Program-made: the position numbers and the translations under genes | Notes under the pieces: generated by a model | What the model was told of the DNA's origin: nothing | Databases searched by the model: none | Seen by the model: only the letters and a program-made list of their open reading frames with translations | Shown: in pieces, positions 13,101 through 24,382 of the stretch | How positions within the stretch are numbered: the first letter of the stretch is position 1 | Layout of the letters: each line of letters begins with the position of its first letter | DNA from: Cunninghamia lanceolata | Lineage: Eukaryota > Streptophyta > Pinopsida > Cupressales > Cupressaceae | DNA length: 64,000 nucleotides | NCBI GenBank assembly: GCA_027924645.1 | Contig: BSBN01000809.1 | Span: 40,516,001 to 40,580,000 of the forward strand | Direction of reading: 5' to 3'

Positions 13101-13370
13101 TAGGTTCGGTGGTGGTTGTAGACACTTGGCTACAGAAATACCGAATAATGAAAAATAGTTTTTTTGCATTTGAAGATTATGAAACACATAAGAAGATTAT
13201 GCACTACTCACATTTGGTGTTGGCAACAAATATAAAACTAGAGAGGTATCGTGGAAAACCTAGAAATAAAGAGCTATGAAAAATTTCTATGGAAGACCAT
13301 GAGACAATTATTGATGCGTTGGAAAAGAAAAGATGGAGATGGTACAATGGAATAAGTAAATATAGCTAAA
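10169..13370 (+). pseudogene. DDE-type DNA transposase-like gene, broken, one intron
   Basis: Joined across frameshifts and stops, the plus strand gives one long protein. An ATG at 10169 opens a 192-codon frame with an Asn/Glu repeat, then PGKISWRQIRTHVNRLY. A basic helical part follows, then NTRVSPNARDVLKLRVGS (11090-11150), a Cys cluster CISGQCTHCG (about 11496-11525), FSVGTILSVVDFAENYTL (about 11788-11840), IEHLIWSDNYTR (about 12060-12095) and RHGKGEHDGASACVKR (about 12185-12235). The Asp residues in VVDF and WSD and the HGKG..DG block resemble catalytic motifs of cut-and-paste transposases; a Sola-like family is my best guess and is uncertain. An intron (GT at 12676, AG at 12827-12828) precedes the last exons. 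Multiple stops mark it as dead. Confidence 0.6.
10294..10555 (+). repeat. Coding minisatellite giving (F)VENENEN repeats
   Basis: Units of about 27-30 bases (GTTGAAAATGAAAATGAAAA plus a variable TTTT-rich tail) repeat about nine times in frame, giving VENENEN followed by LF, HF, SF or RF. The block lies near the N terminus of the transposase-like gene. The antisense open frames over it are by-products of the repeat. Its length being in multiples of three suggests it was once translated. Confidence 0.85.
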
Positions 13371-13384
13371 TATAGCTAAATAGT

Positions 13385-13940
13385 TTTATATTGTTCTTTT
13401 AAATACATTAAATACATGTTTTGATATTTCTTGTGCGTTATTAGTTGAAATTGGTTTAAATTGTCCTTTTATATCCTTAGGCCATCATCATAAATTTAAT
13501 ACATACTTTGAAACAAAAACTTGAGAGGATACAGATTAAACCTATATCTACACGTGTGAGGCACTTGTAAATATAGGTACAAGTTGTGTATATCTAGATA
13601 GTTTTATATAAATTAAAATACATGTTTTGATGATATATTGATAAATTGCTTGTATTATTTTTATATCAGGTAGTGTGAAGACCTGCTACATTCCCCACAA
13701 GTTTCAGATTTTCTTGAGATGGCATAGCCACATTTTTTAAACATTATTTTGAGTTGGCATATATGTACATACACAATTACATTATTACACATTAAATGTA
13801 CACAAATTTATATACATGTGTATGTACACAATTATACTCTACACTTTTATATAGCAAAATTATTATTCTATATATTTTATTTGTTAAATGCACATGTTTT
13901 TCTACTTTGAATTTACTTTAAATTTGATTTTATTATATTG
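13385..13940. other. AT-rich stretch, nothing recognised
   Basis: The sequence downstream of the transposase-like gene is rich in TATATA and ACATGT words. It contains no reading frame of note and no clear repeat. Confidence 0.5.
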
Positions 13941-13960
13941 TTAAATTTGATTGCCTTGGG

Positions 13961-14153
13961 CAACTTCACCAAAATTTGAGAACTTAAGACGTCCCCTTAA
14001 GACATCCAAAACTAGCATCTTTGTAGGTTATTTAGATAGTGTGATAGGTGGAGTGGGCAATGACCTTTCACACTATCTAAATAACCTACAAAGATGCTAG
14101 TTTTAGGAAACTTCACCAAATTTTGAGAACTTAAGATGTCCCCTTAAGACATC
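13961..14153. repeat. Perfect 37-bp inverted repeat flanked by 46-bp direct repeats
   Basis: The arms 14008-14044 and 14068-14104 are exact reverse complements (starting AAAACTAGCATC and ending GATGCTAGTTTT) with a 23-base loop, so the DNA or RNA could form a strong hairpin. Direct repeats at about 13961-14006 and 14108-14153 (ACTTCACCAAAATTTGAG... to ...CCCCTTAAGACATC) flank it. The layout suggests a small inverted-repeat insertion or a rearranged transposon end. Confidence 0.9.
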
Positions 14154-14319
14154 GTATTAGGACCCCTTAAGACATCAGATTGTTATGTTGAGTCATCCTA
14201 AATTAGATTAATTGTGATTAAATATGAGACATGTAGTTTGAATTCTTTGATCCCTTTAAGAAGTCCTATTAGGACCCCTTAAGACATCATATTACGACAG
14301 ATTAGTTTGAATTTTTTCT

Positions 14320-14689
14320 TTTAGCTAGTCATGTGAGTTTTTGAATTTATTTATTTGTGAGTGAGACATGATTTAAGATTTGATTTATTTTATTAGTGGA
14401 GATTAGACTAATTAATCAAATAGTAAGATTATTCAATTAATTAGTGAGGAAGGTGTAGGAAATTAGTTTAATTAAATAAATATGATTTATTTAATTAATT
14501 TGATGATGGAAGGCATGTAAAAGGCTAATCCTAATTAATTAAATAAATATAATGTATCTAATTAATTAGCGTCGGGATGATACAAATATGGTTAGGATGG
14601 GCTTGGGATATTGTTGAAAGTGTCAAAAGTGGTATTAGTGTTATGATGTTAGGATATGGTCAATTTTGGATGTTTACACTTAGAACTAG
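14320..14689 (+). mobile_element. LTR-like remnant ending GGATGTTTACA
   Basis: The stretch is rich in TTAATTAATTAAATAAAT words and ends GTCAATTTTGGATGTTTACA, matching the end at 24953 (GTCAATTTTGGGTGTCTACA) in both motif and AT-rich lead-in. I read it as the edge of an old gypsy-type LTR. There is no PBS or coding region beside it. Confidence 0.4.
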
Positions 14690-17600
14690 TAAAAAATGGA
14701 TAACATTATTCTAATGACACCTTTGTAATTGATGGATTAAACTACACCAAACTTTGTAATCAATTTTCCACTCAGTTTTAAGATGGTATAGTGAATTAGT
14801 AATAAGAAAGGTAATCATTTTTGGGAGTTTTAATTAGGATTAATGACATGAAAGGAATGCAAAAGGCATATTTAACTTTAGCACATATATTGTTTATTAT
14901 TGATAATTATAAATTATAAAGTAGTGTACATATTGATTTGAACCTATATATAGACACAACTAAACAATAGATATACATAGGTATATATGAAAGTTTTAAA
15001 GTGATCAAAATATATTCTAACATGTCCTACATACACAAATACTCAAATACATGATCAAAATATGTAAATGTTCTAAATTTGAGTATGTAAATGCTATAGA
15101 TCTCAAAGTATACATTATTAATGTTGTAGATAAAAGTACATGTGTCCTAGATCAAAGTATGCAAATGTGAGGTAGATTAAAGTATATAAATACCATGGAT
15201 CTAAAATATGTATACAAATGTCCTATCTATCAAAGTACATGAACTACTCAAAATACATCATAATATGGGTGAATCCTATCTCCTTGCTAAGTGACCCTCA
15301 AAGTGACAACTATTGTGCTAAGAATGATGAATGGATCCCTACAAAAATATACACATACATTAGAACATGAGCATTATAATAAAATTAGAACACATAGTTA
15401 ATCTAATGTAACAATATACATAAATTATCACCTGATCACTACCATGATGTGAATAATGCATGTATATGTTCCCTAAGCTCAGACTAAGAATATCTAGGGT
15501 TGACCTAGCCTATGTGTGGAAAAAAGAAAAATAATTTAAAATTAACTTCTAGACATCCACAAGTTTGCACGCAAATTTTACTATATATGTAAGATTAATT
15601 ATAAATTATTCTTATGTACTTGCAAAAGGATCTTTATGTCAATGTAAATTACCATATTTTGGTAGATATGTGTTAATAACATCACAAATAGAAGTCTCCA
15701 CTACTGACTCTGATCTCAAATCCAACACTTGGGCCATTAATAATGACCTCAATGGACTATGAATGTGAGAGGGAATGGAACTTGAAGACAAAATCTATGT
15801 TAAATTGAGGCCTTATCCACCAAATGTTGAGGATATTTCAATGTTTGTAGATTGGGTGTGCATTGATGAGGTGATATATAGGATCTCTCTATGTTAAAAA
15901 TGATATGATTAACATATGTCATTACATCTAAGAGAGGGACTCAAAACTACATGGATATCACCTAATATACCTTCATCAAGTCTAATAATATACATCATAT
16001 AGAATGATGTAATTGATTAGTATCGATGATATGATCAAGCTCCTCCTAAAGTGTCCTCTTAAGGCAGGAAAGGCAAAAATATAATATGCATCATGTTGCA
16101 ATGAAGATTCTCAATGTGATGTAGAGGAGTTGTGTGGATGCCTCAACAAGTACTCACCCACCTCCTTTGAAGAGATGGCCTAGGCCTAAATGGAAACCTT
16201 AACAAGGTCCTCAATTGCTTTCCTTTGGTAAGAAATAACCACAATGTCACCAATATACTTAAAACTTGGGGTAAATGTATGCATCCTTTCACCAAAAAAA
16301 AAACTAGGTTGAGGAAAATATCATCCTTTTGATGATGATATCTGTCTCTATCACATACCCTACCATGCACTTTTCCCACATTGCTTGGTAAATATACATT
16401 ATTTATGTTGAGACCTAAGTGCACCTTGACATACAATTGTTGTGATTCAAATTACAATGAAATTTGGTTTTTATTTGGATAATGATCATGGACCTAGCTA
16501 CAAATCTAGGATATAACAATGGTTTCATATAGATTAAGAATAAATGATTGGTCTAGATGTTTAGGTAATATATTCCAAAGTTTCATTATATTGGTTGAAG
16601 CTTTGGGTAGATCTATAATTTATGCTAGGGTTCAACATGATGTTGAGGGTATTACTATCACTACTAGGTCTAGATCCTTTGACCCATCTACCCTACACTT
16701 CATGAGTCTTTGTTGTTTAGTGAGGCATCCCTTTAGGATATTAAGTGCTTGCCTAATGATATAGTGATGGAAATTAACACTCTCCAAGTTCACTCTTTCT
16801 TGTGGAAGGGGAATGCTTTCATAATAATACAATATATTTTAATTATAACATTGTAATAGGGAAAATTGTATACCTATGTCATTTTACCTTATGTTTTGGG
16901 CCTAGGATGAATAGATCAAGTCTTTAATGCAACTCTATTATGAAGGAGAGCTCAAAAGGACTATAATTTATATAGTGTGATCAAGTCTAAAAAACATTCC
17001 TAAAAAAACATCATCACACATCTCAAGATTTTACTCCATTCCATAAATAGTTTATTTTCCCTCTTCAGGTCAAACACACAAGTGTGGACCTAATCTCGAT
17101 TAGGTCTGTGACTATGGATCTAAACCCTGAAGTTTGAAGATTTAATTCAAATTCAAACTTTCCCACCCCTTTAATAGCCATTATGAGCTAACTAAAGTGT
17201 GAATTGTGTGAAATTATTCATTAGTATGTTGTATTTAACAAATAGCCCTAAGTGTGTCATGGATCATCTAGGGGTTATCAGGAGAAGGATGCTAGATTTT
17301 TATTAATAGAAAAATTTATTCTAAAGCATCATATTATCAGATAAATTATTAGAGCACATCATTTTATGTCTACTTTTACTCTTGTTTTCCACCTTCCAAT
17401 CTTCTCTCAAAGACATAATGTCATCTTAAGTTTTTACTCTTGTTTTTTACCTTCCAATCTTTTCTCAAAGTCATAAAGTCATATTTACTAATGATTTATA
17501 TAGAAAACCTCAACTTTATTATTGAAGTTAATTATTACTTCAATAATTGTATTTATTTAATTACTAGTTAAAATAGTGGAAGTCTTTCATATTGACCATT

Positions 17601-18159
17601 ACTTTTTAATATAAAAAATGTGGTACATTTCCATAACCAAAACAACATGATATTAATATAAAAGACAACTTATGTTTTTATCTATACATTAGTTAGCTCA
17701 TTCTATTAATACAAAATTTTGATCTAATGTTCATTATTTAATTTCTAAATTAAATTTCCCATAACCTTGATGAGACATATTACTATTTAATACTTGAAAT
17801 AAAATATTATAAAATAATGAAATGAAATAAAGTTTTGTATCTAGATCATAAAATACTGAAATGAAATAAAGTCTGGATGTTCAAAAAATATATAAAGTCC
17901 ATGTTCAACAATATATATAAAGTCCATGACAAACAGTTTATAACATAGTCCATGAAATAGTCAAATTATGTAGCCCATGAAATAACCTAACTCATACTAT
18001 CTATGTAATCAAGAGTCCTCTTCACACCATGTGAAATACTTAGATGGCCTAAATCACTCTGTAGAAGAGAAAGATTTAGATGAAATCAGATGTAAGATGA
18101 TTAAAAATGATTTAATGATAATTTTTAAATTTATAATTTATCATAAAATTAAATTACCG
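14690..18159. other. Long AT-rich intergenic stretch
   Basis: It holds degenerate short repeats around 15050-15240 (variants of GATCAAAGTATGTAAATG) and around 17810-17990 (AAATGAAATAAAGT and AAAGTCCATG words). Short open frames at 15565-15762, 16143-16436 and 16519-16764 have no recognised domain. The 17.8-18.1 kb part may be the 3' end of the minus-strand pseudogene to the right. Confidence 0.4.
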
Positions 18160-20387
18160 TGTGAGGCTGAGAGGCATGCTTTGGTGCACCTAGACCTGTC
18201 TCTACATGCTCTGAATCAATCTATTTAATACAAGAGAAAGAAAGTTGAAATTAGATGTAAGACGATTTTAAAAATAATTTAATTCAATTTAATTTATAAT
18301 TTATCATATTTAAATTATTATACCATAAGAGGTTGTTGTGTATCCTCTATTCTAGGACATGTCTCTACAGGCTTAGCTACATGACATGTCTCAATATATA
18401 AATGAAAAAGAATTTTTAACACATGTCAACATATATATCTATTGAAATTTACTTTAAGTTCACAATGTATATTTTAATTGACTTTAAATATAATCTAAAT
18501 TTTAAATTATATCGTATTAGGCTGCCCATCTCCTTTGTCCTCCTGCTCTGCATGTGTTGTGTGTTGATGAAATGTGTCACTGACAAGCTCCTACAAGGTC
18601 ATTTATAACTTAGCACATATGTGTACAAATTAGGTTAAAACATATATATTCACTTGTGTACATAGGTACTCAATTTTGTTTTAACCTATTTAAAAGACTT
18701 GTGCATATATTACACGTAGACATAGATATGTTTTTTAACAACCTGAAATGCAGTCGACTCCTGATATAAACTTGGATCATCCAAGTGTGCTGCAATGCCC
18801 ATCCTCATTGTTGTGTAAACCTACATAGACATATATTTTTAATATATATTAAATAGTACATGCACGTTTTCAGATATAGTGAAATCAAAATAGAAAAATC
18901 TAAGTATATATAATTTTTTAAAACAATATATATACTGTAAAAGTGTCATGTGAGATGTCCAATGATGGAGGAGCGCTCGAGACACCCTTATATGGAGGAT
19001 TCATTGTGGAAGAACCCTCAACCAGCATAAATATTTAATGTACATGTTCAAGACTGAATTATAAATTAAAATCAAGTAAATAAAATTATTTAAAATATAA
19101 ATCATTCAAAATACCCCAAATGGGTGCCGAGATGAATAGGTGTCGATAAAAAATTAAATTGATCAATGGTCCATGTTGCCATCATCTACGCCAAACAATT
19201 CGATTGTTAAAATATTACAATTTAATTGATCTATATGTTCATTAAAAACAAATGATTAAAATTGTTATAAATTCAACATGTGTGTAACCTATATATATCT
19301 GTGTCAAATGATCAGTGGGATGATCCTCATTAAATAGATAATCAACAAATGATTCACCCATATTAACAAATGATACATGTGTAGCTGAAGTGGGTGCAGC
19401 TACTTGATAAGGTTCATAACACAACTGATTTCAACTCATACATGTATGAGGAATCAACACATGTGGAGTGGTACTAGAACCACTTCCATCATCAACTCCT
19501 CCATGGTCTCTAACCTGAGCTACCATCATAGAAGTCTATTCATCTAGGCTACCTGAGAGTGCACTCAATGTGCGTAGTGTGGATACCACTGCATGATGCT
19601 GGAAGGGCGCAGGAATGGCAGCAATAGGAGGGTCAATAAGAGGTTGAATAGGCATGGGTCATTGGGGATTAACCCGTGCCCCCAACCTCTGTTGTGGCAT
19701 GCCGCCACCAATACCCTGGAATGATCTAAAATTAAAGTAGTTGGGTTTTTGATTCATAACAAACTCTACATATAGTTTTCTCAAAAAATATAAAGGAATC
19801 TCACAATTAGCATGAGGTGGATAATCAAACACCATCCACCATCTATCCCAAAAATTGGTAGACATTCCTTCATACCTACACCACCTGATTGATATTATTT
19901 TCTTATTTGCAGGAATAGGTTCATTTGTAATGGGATGTCTAAAATATTGTGCTAAATGACCTTTTGTGATTTTAAGATCCAAAATATCCTTAGAGGAGAG
20001 GTCATCAACACAAAATTGGCGCCTCTCCTCTCTCCATTTCTAGAATCCATCAAAGTCTGAGTCAATAGACCTCACAAAATCTACAATGTTTTGCATCAAA
20101 GTTGCAAAACGTACCATGTGAGGTGCCATGAATTGTTCATTGCAAATGAAATTCAATTTTTCTTGTATGGAATCCACATTTTCATTAATTATGGCTCGCA
20201 AACGAACCTGGTCAGTTCCAGGTGGGGGTCTAGGTGTGGGTGGAGGTGGGATGCCTGGAGGTGGGGGTGGAGGTGCGGCATTTGGAGTTGGGGCATCTAG
20301 AGGTGGGGTTGGGGGTGGAGATGGTGCCCGATCATCTTGTGCATTGAGGATGTCCTCAGTATCAAAGTGAATATCATCTAGATTCAT
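18160..20387 (-). pseudogene. Unrecognised multi-exon gene with proline-rich N terminus, broken
   Basis: An ATG at 20387 opens a minus-strand frame running to about 19293 with no frameshift and only four stops (near 20040, 19660, 19540 and 19427). It encodes MNLDDIHFDTEDILNAQDD, a Pro-rich segment (SPPPTPPLDAPTPNAAPPPP), a helical stretch, then FWDRWWMVFDYPPHANCEIP and YFLRKLYVEFVMNQKPNYF. A GT donor follows at about 19293. Smaller exon-like blocks with GT/AG edges follow near 19110-19180 (MATWTIDQFNFLSTP), 18960-19030, 18750-18820 (MRMGIAAHLDDPSLYQES), 18510-18595, 18320-18400 and 18160-18220. I do not recognise the family. Its position beside a transposase-like gene makes a transposon-encoded second protein possible. 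Confidence 0.5.
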
Positions 20388-20449
20388 GATATATATAAAA
20401 ACTATGAACCTGCATACATACATATAAACATACAAACTTGAGTACAAAA

Positions 20450-21907
20450 TTAATTTTCAAGAATCTATATATATAAATTATAAATAAACATATGTACATG
20501 TTCAAAAATTATAATTTAAATAAATAAACTAGATAAATTATACATGTTTTGAAAGAAATTACACTTGAAATATTTAAATTAAATGTATAGATACATGTGC
20601 ATACAAATTTCAAATTGTAAGAGCTACTATAGTGAACTATGTAATTTTCATATTAAAGTTGGGAATTTCATTCGAGACCTAAATTTTAATTCTTGTAGTG
20701 AGGGAGACAAGAAAGATCAATTTAAGACTATATAGACAATCATGTTAGGTTCATTCAAATACTAGGATAGTCATGGGCATAAACTTAGGCATCTTTGTTT
20801 CAAGACTAGAGGTTTGTAAAAAAGGATTTGCATGCATATATATAATCAAAGTCATGTTATGCTCATGAGTTATCCTCTCATTCATCTTGTCACAACCTTC
20901 TCAATAGGATTGGACCCTATAATTGATTTTGTTATCTACGACTATCATTATGGTGTTTGAGCATAGGGTGTTTGGTATCAAGATTAAATGTCAATATGCA
21001 GGACTGTCATATCAAAAGATGCCTCTTAAGGACTCAGAGAGATATCATTAGCCAAGCATTGTATTGTCATAGTAGTTAGAATATAGCAGTAGGGCTATTA
21101 GGACTACCATAATGAATTTGTTGTCAAGGTTTGTCATCATATGTTAGGTCCAAGGTTTCAATTTTATTAATTTTTCTATGGAGTTGGCTATTGGTTTGAT
21201 GTTAAGTACTCATTCTAGAAGATCCAACATTTCCTATGGCAAAGCTACAAATAGTTTGTAATGGTTTTGGATGAATTTCTCTAACTTTCTGACTATCAAT
21301 AAGCTTGGTCAACAAACAATAGTCATGCTTGCATTGGTTTGAGCATTGGATCAGTCATGAATTCATAAGTTGGATATGTGTTTGAGTATGTGAAGATTTG
21401 AGTGAATCCTTACCATTTGATAGGAAAGAGGAAATCATCATCTTAGAACGAACTTTAGTATCTTGTATAATGTTGTCATGCCCATTAAGGACTGTTAATT
21501 GTTATTAAATTCCTAGATTGTTATTGACCTTTAAGATAGCCTTAAACCAATAACAGACTTGTCATGAGGAGTTCAATTGGGTTGTTACATCATGATTTCT
21601 CTAAGATTAGTCATTAATCATAAGATTGTCATCTTCCCTTGTTATCAAAAGTCCATCAAGGAAACATGTGAAGAGTCCTGTCACATTCACATGATGAACT
21701 ACAAAGGGACAATGAAATTATTATTAAGATGTAAGACTCCTCTAGAGATTCAATTTCATTATCTTCATAATCAAAGAGACATAACCATGTGGTAATGATT
21801 AAATCTTCCACTTTTAAGATAGATGATGAGGTAAGAAGGTTAGGATACTATAATAAGATGGAAGGTCTAGTCATGAATGAAAATGACAAATCACATAGAC
21901 TATTGAT
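20450..21907. other. Intergenic stretch, nothing recognised
   Basis: The sequence is AT-rich and non-coding in appearance. No LTR ends, repeats or conserved frames were found before the tandem duplication at 21908. Confidence 0.4.
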
Positions 21908-23044
21908 CACTATGATTGTCCCAAACCTTAAGAATAATTTAAAACTCTATTTTACTATCAATATATATCAATGAAGGGTGAATGTTCAGATGCATCTGTG
22001 ATATTGAATGATGTCATAGAAACCAATGGACTATCATACCACCTAGGTAGAATCATAATGAACATATGCAAGACTATAACTAGACTTGGAAAACTACCTT
22101 GAGGTGCATGGCAACATGATCTGAAATCCTAAATTTGGTGAAGTTGCCTATGGCAACCAAATTTGATAATGGAGACAGGATTGCTTACTAGTTGCCTAGG
22201 ACTAATATGAGTGTGAAGATGAATATATTCTGATGATTTGTGATTTAAAAAATGAAGAATTTGATTCTTTGTTTAACTTGCGATTGTAGGGATGATCTAA
22301 CTAGAAAAAGATATTAGTTGATGATTCTAGCTTGATTTTGTTTCCTATTTCCTATTTGCAATTGTTGTTTTCTATTTAGTTGTTAGTCCCAACTCTTATG
22401 TGTGTTATTTAGCTTCAGACCAAGCCCATTTAATGAGTCTAAATAGTCTTAATTTGCACTATCTTAACACTATGATTGTCCCAAACCTTAAAAGAAGAAT
22501 TTAAAACTCTACTTTACTATCAATATATATCAATGAAAGGTAAATGTTCAGATGCATCTATGCTATTGAATGATGTCATAGAAACCAATGAACTATCATA
22601 CCACCTAGATAGAATCATAATGAACATCTGCAAGACTATAACTAGACTTGGAAAACTACCTTGAGGTGGATATCTTATGCATGGCAACATGATCTAAAAT
22701 CCTAAATTTGGTGAAGTTGCCTATGGCAACCAAATTTGATAATGGAGATAGGATTGACTACTAGTTGCCTAGGACTAATCTGATTCTGAAGATGAATATA
22801 TTCTGATGATTTATGATTTAAAAAATGAAGAATTTGATGCTTTGTTTAACTTGTGATTGTAGGCATGATCTAGCTAGAAAAAGATATTAGTTGATGGTTC
22901 TAGCTTGATTTTGTTTCCTATTTCCTATTTGCAATTGTTGTTTTCTATTTAGTTGTTAGTCCCAACTCTTATGTGTTTTATTTAGCTTCAGACTAAGCCC
23001 ATTTAATTAGTCTAAATAATCTTAATTTGCACTATCTTAACACT
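21908..23044. repeat. 560-bp tandem duplication
   Basis: Unit 1 starts at 21908 and unit 2 at 22468, both with CACTATGATTGTCCCAAACC. They stay alignable to the end (GCACTATCTTAACAC) with scattered substitutions and small indels, for example an extra GGATATCTTAT near 22670 in unit 2. Each unit contains TTTGGTGAAGTTGCC followed by GGCAACCAAATTTGAT, which is inverted relative to a sequence at 13937-13978. No coding sequence is evident. Confidence 0.9.
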
Positions 23045-23880
23045 CACTTAGAGAAATAATTAGCACTAATAAGCATATTTTTTTTTCTTTCAATACTATT
23101 CTAGCATTTATTTGGCTCCAAGAACTAATAAGATTGGGTTAGTTACTAGAAGCTTGCATGCATGATTGAAAATGCTTCTTTACATGTTCCCACACAAACT
23201 TTTATCCAAGGTGGATTTTCTTCTTTCCTTAAGAAGTATATCAAATCTAATTATATGCACAAAATTTTGAAGTTAATTCAAAGCATGTTCATCAAGAGTT
23301 GTATCAACAAATTCAAGAGTACATATGGATCATAGTGTTGAAGATCACAACAAGTGTTATTGTCCTAGAGGATCTTATGTAGTAGTCTACTTCTATATAT
23401 ACAAGTTCATGTTAGGAGAAAATATCTTTTGCCCAATTTGTATAGTGTTGTCTATAGTGTGTTCCAGGGTAATCAAATGATGTAAGTCACAATTTAGAGT
23501 GTTGAGGGATAAGTTTGTGTTGAGTCTATACGAGGTGTTTTCTTACATAGACCTCTCCATAATCTAGGTGTCTCCATGTCTAACTTAAATGTTTCAAGGG
23601 ATATTATATGTGTCTCTAAGTTACATTTGTTGGCTTGATTTCATTCTTGATTAGTTGGCTATCACAAAAACTGTGAAATCTTCTCAATTCTTGATTACTT
23701 GGTTGTCTCTAAAGGTTTGATTATGAAGGAATTGATAAAGGTTTTATTATGGTTTGTTGTAATTTTTTTACATGATAGTTATCTATTCAATAATGCCTTT
23801 AAAATACAATGACATACATTAATATAAGTAAATTTTATAAAAACCAAATATATATATATATATATCATCCCAATGCTATA
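23045..23880. other. Intergenic stretch, nothing recognised
   Basis: Non-coding in appearance. A short TA run (TATATATATATATAT) sits at about 23851-23866, just before the 118-bp tandem repeat. Confidence 0.4.
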
Positions 23881-23881
23881 T

Positions 23882-24277
23882 AAATTTTGATAGTTTGTTC
23901 AAAATCTATCCTTTCATATGATACAGTCACTTCAAATTTTCAATTGTATTTTACAACTAAAATGTCTAAATACAACTATTCAACTCTCAAATTACAATCA
24001 AATTTTGACAGTTTGTTCAAAATCTCTCCTTTCATATGATACAGTATTTTCAAATTTTCAATTGTATTTTATAGTTAAAATGTCTAAATATAGCCATTCA
24101 ATTCTCAAATTTAAACAAAATTTAGACAGTTTGTTCAAATTCTATCCTTTTATATGATACAGTGTTTCAAAATTTTGATTGTATTTTACAACTAAAATGT
24201 CTAAATATAGCTATTGAACTCATAAATTGAAACCATAAATAACAGTCTACGTTTTAAATTTTGATTGTATTTTACAC
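23882..24277. repeat. 118-bp tandem repeat, three units plus a partial fourth
   Basis: Units start at 23882, 24000 and 24118 with AAATTTTGAYAGTTTGTTC and share ATATGATACAGT and the AACTAAAATGTCTAAATA core. A fourth, internally deleted copy ends near 24277. The spacing is exactly 118 bases. The open frame at 23918-24157 is produced by the repeat. Confidence 0.9.
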
Positions 24278-24382
24278 CAAAAAAAAGAAAGAAAAACTTC
24301 AAAAAATTCATTGGCAAATTCAAAAAGTGGAAAAATCCACTTACCTGATCTTTTGATGGAAGAAAATCCTCTTCCTAAACTC

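Larger units (their letters stand above)
12971..14283 (+). repeat. Cluster of CCCCTTAAG motifs
   Basis: CCCCTTAAG, often followed by ACATC or CAAATTTT, occurs at 12971, 13018, 13050, 13993, 14140, 14163 and 14275, with near-matches at 12984 (CCCCTTAAA) and 14251. The first ones lie in a small tandem duplication that disrupts the last exon of the transposase-like gene. The others lie downstream of it, around the inverted repeat. Confidence 0.8.

Noticed and set aside
16143..16436. Minus-strand 97-codon frame as a retrotransposon fragment
   Set aside because: I could not match it to any RT, integrase or gag motif in any frame.
20091..20370. Plus-strand Gly/Trp-rich open frames
   Set aside because: They are antisense to the Pro-rich exon of the minus-strand pseudogene and arise from its CC-rich codons.
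23882..24277. CRISPR-like array
   Set aside because: Units are contiguous 118-bp tandem copies with no spacers, in a plant genome.
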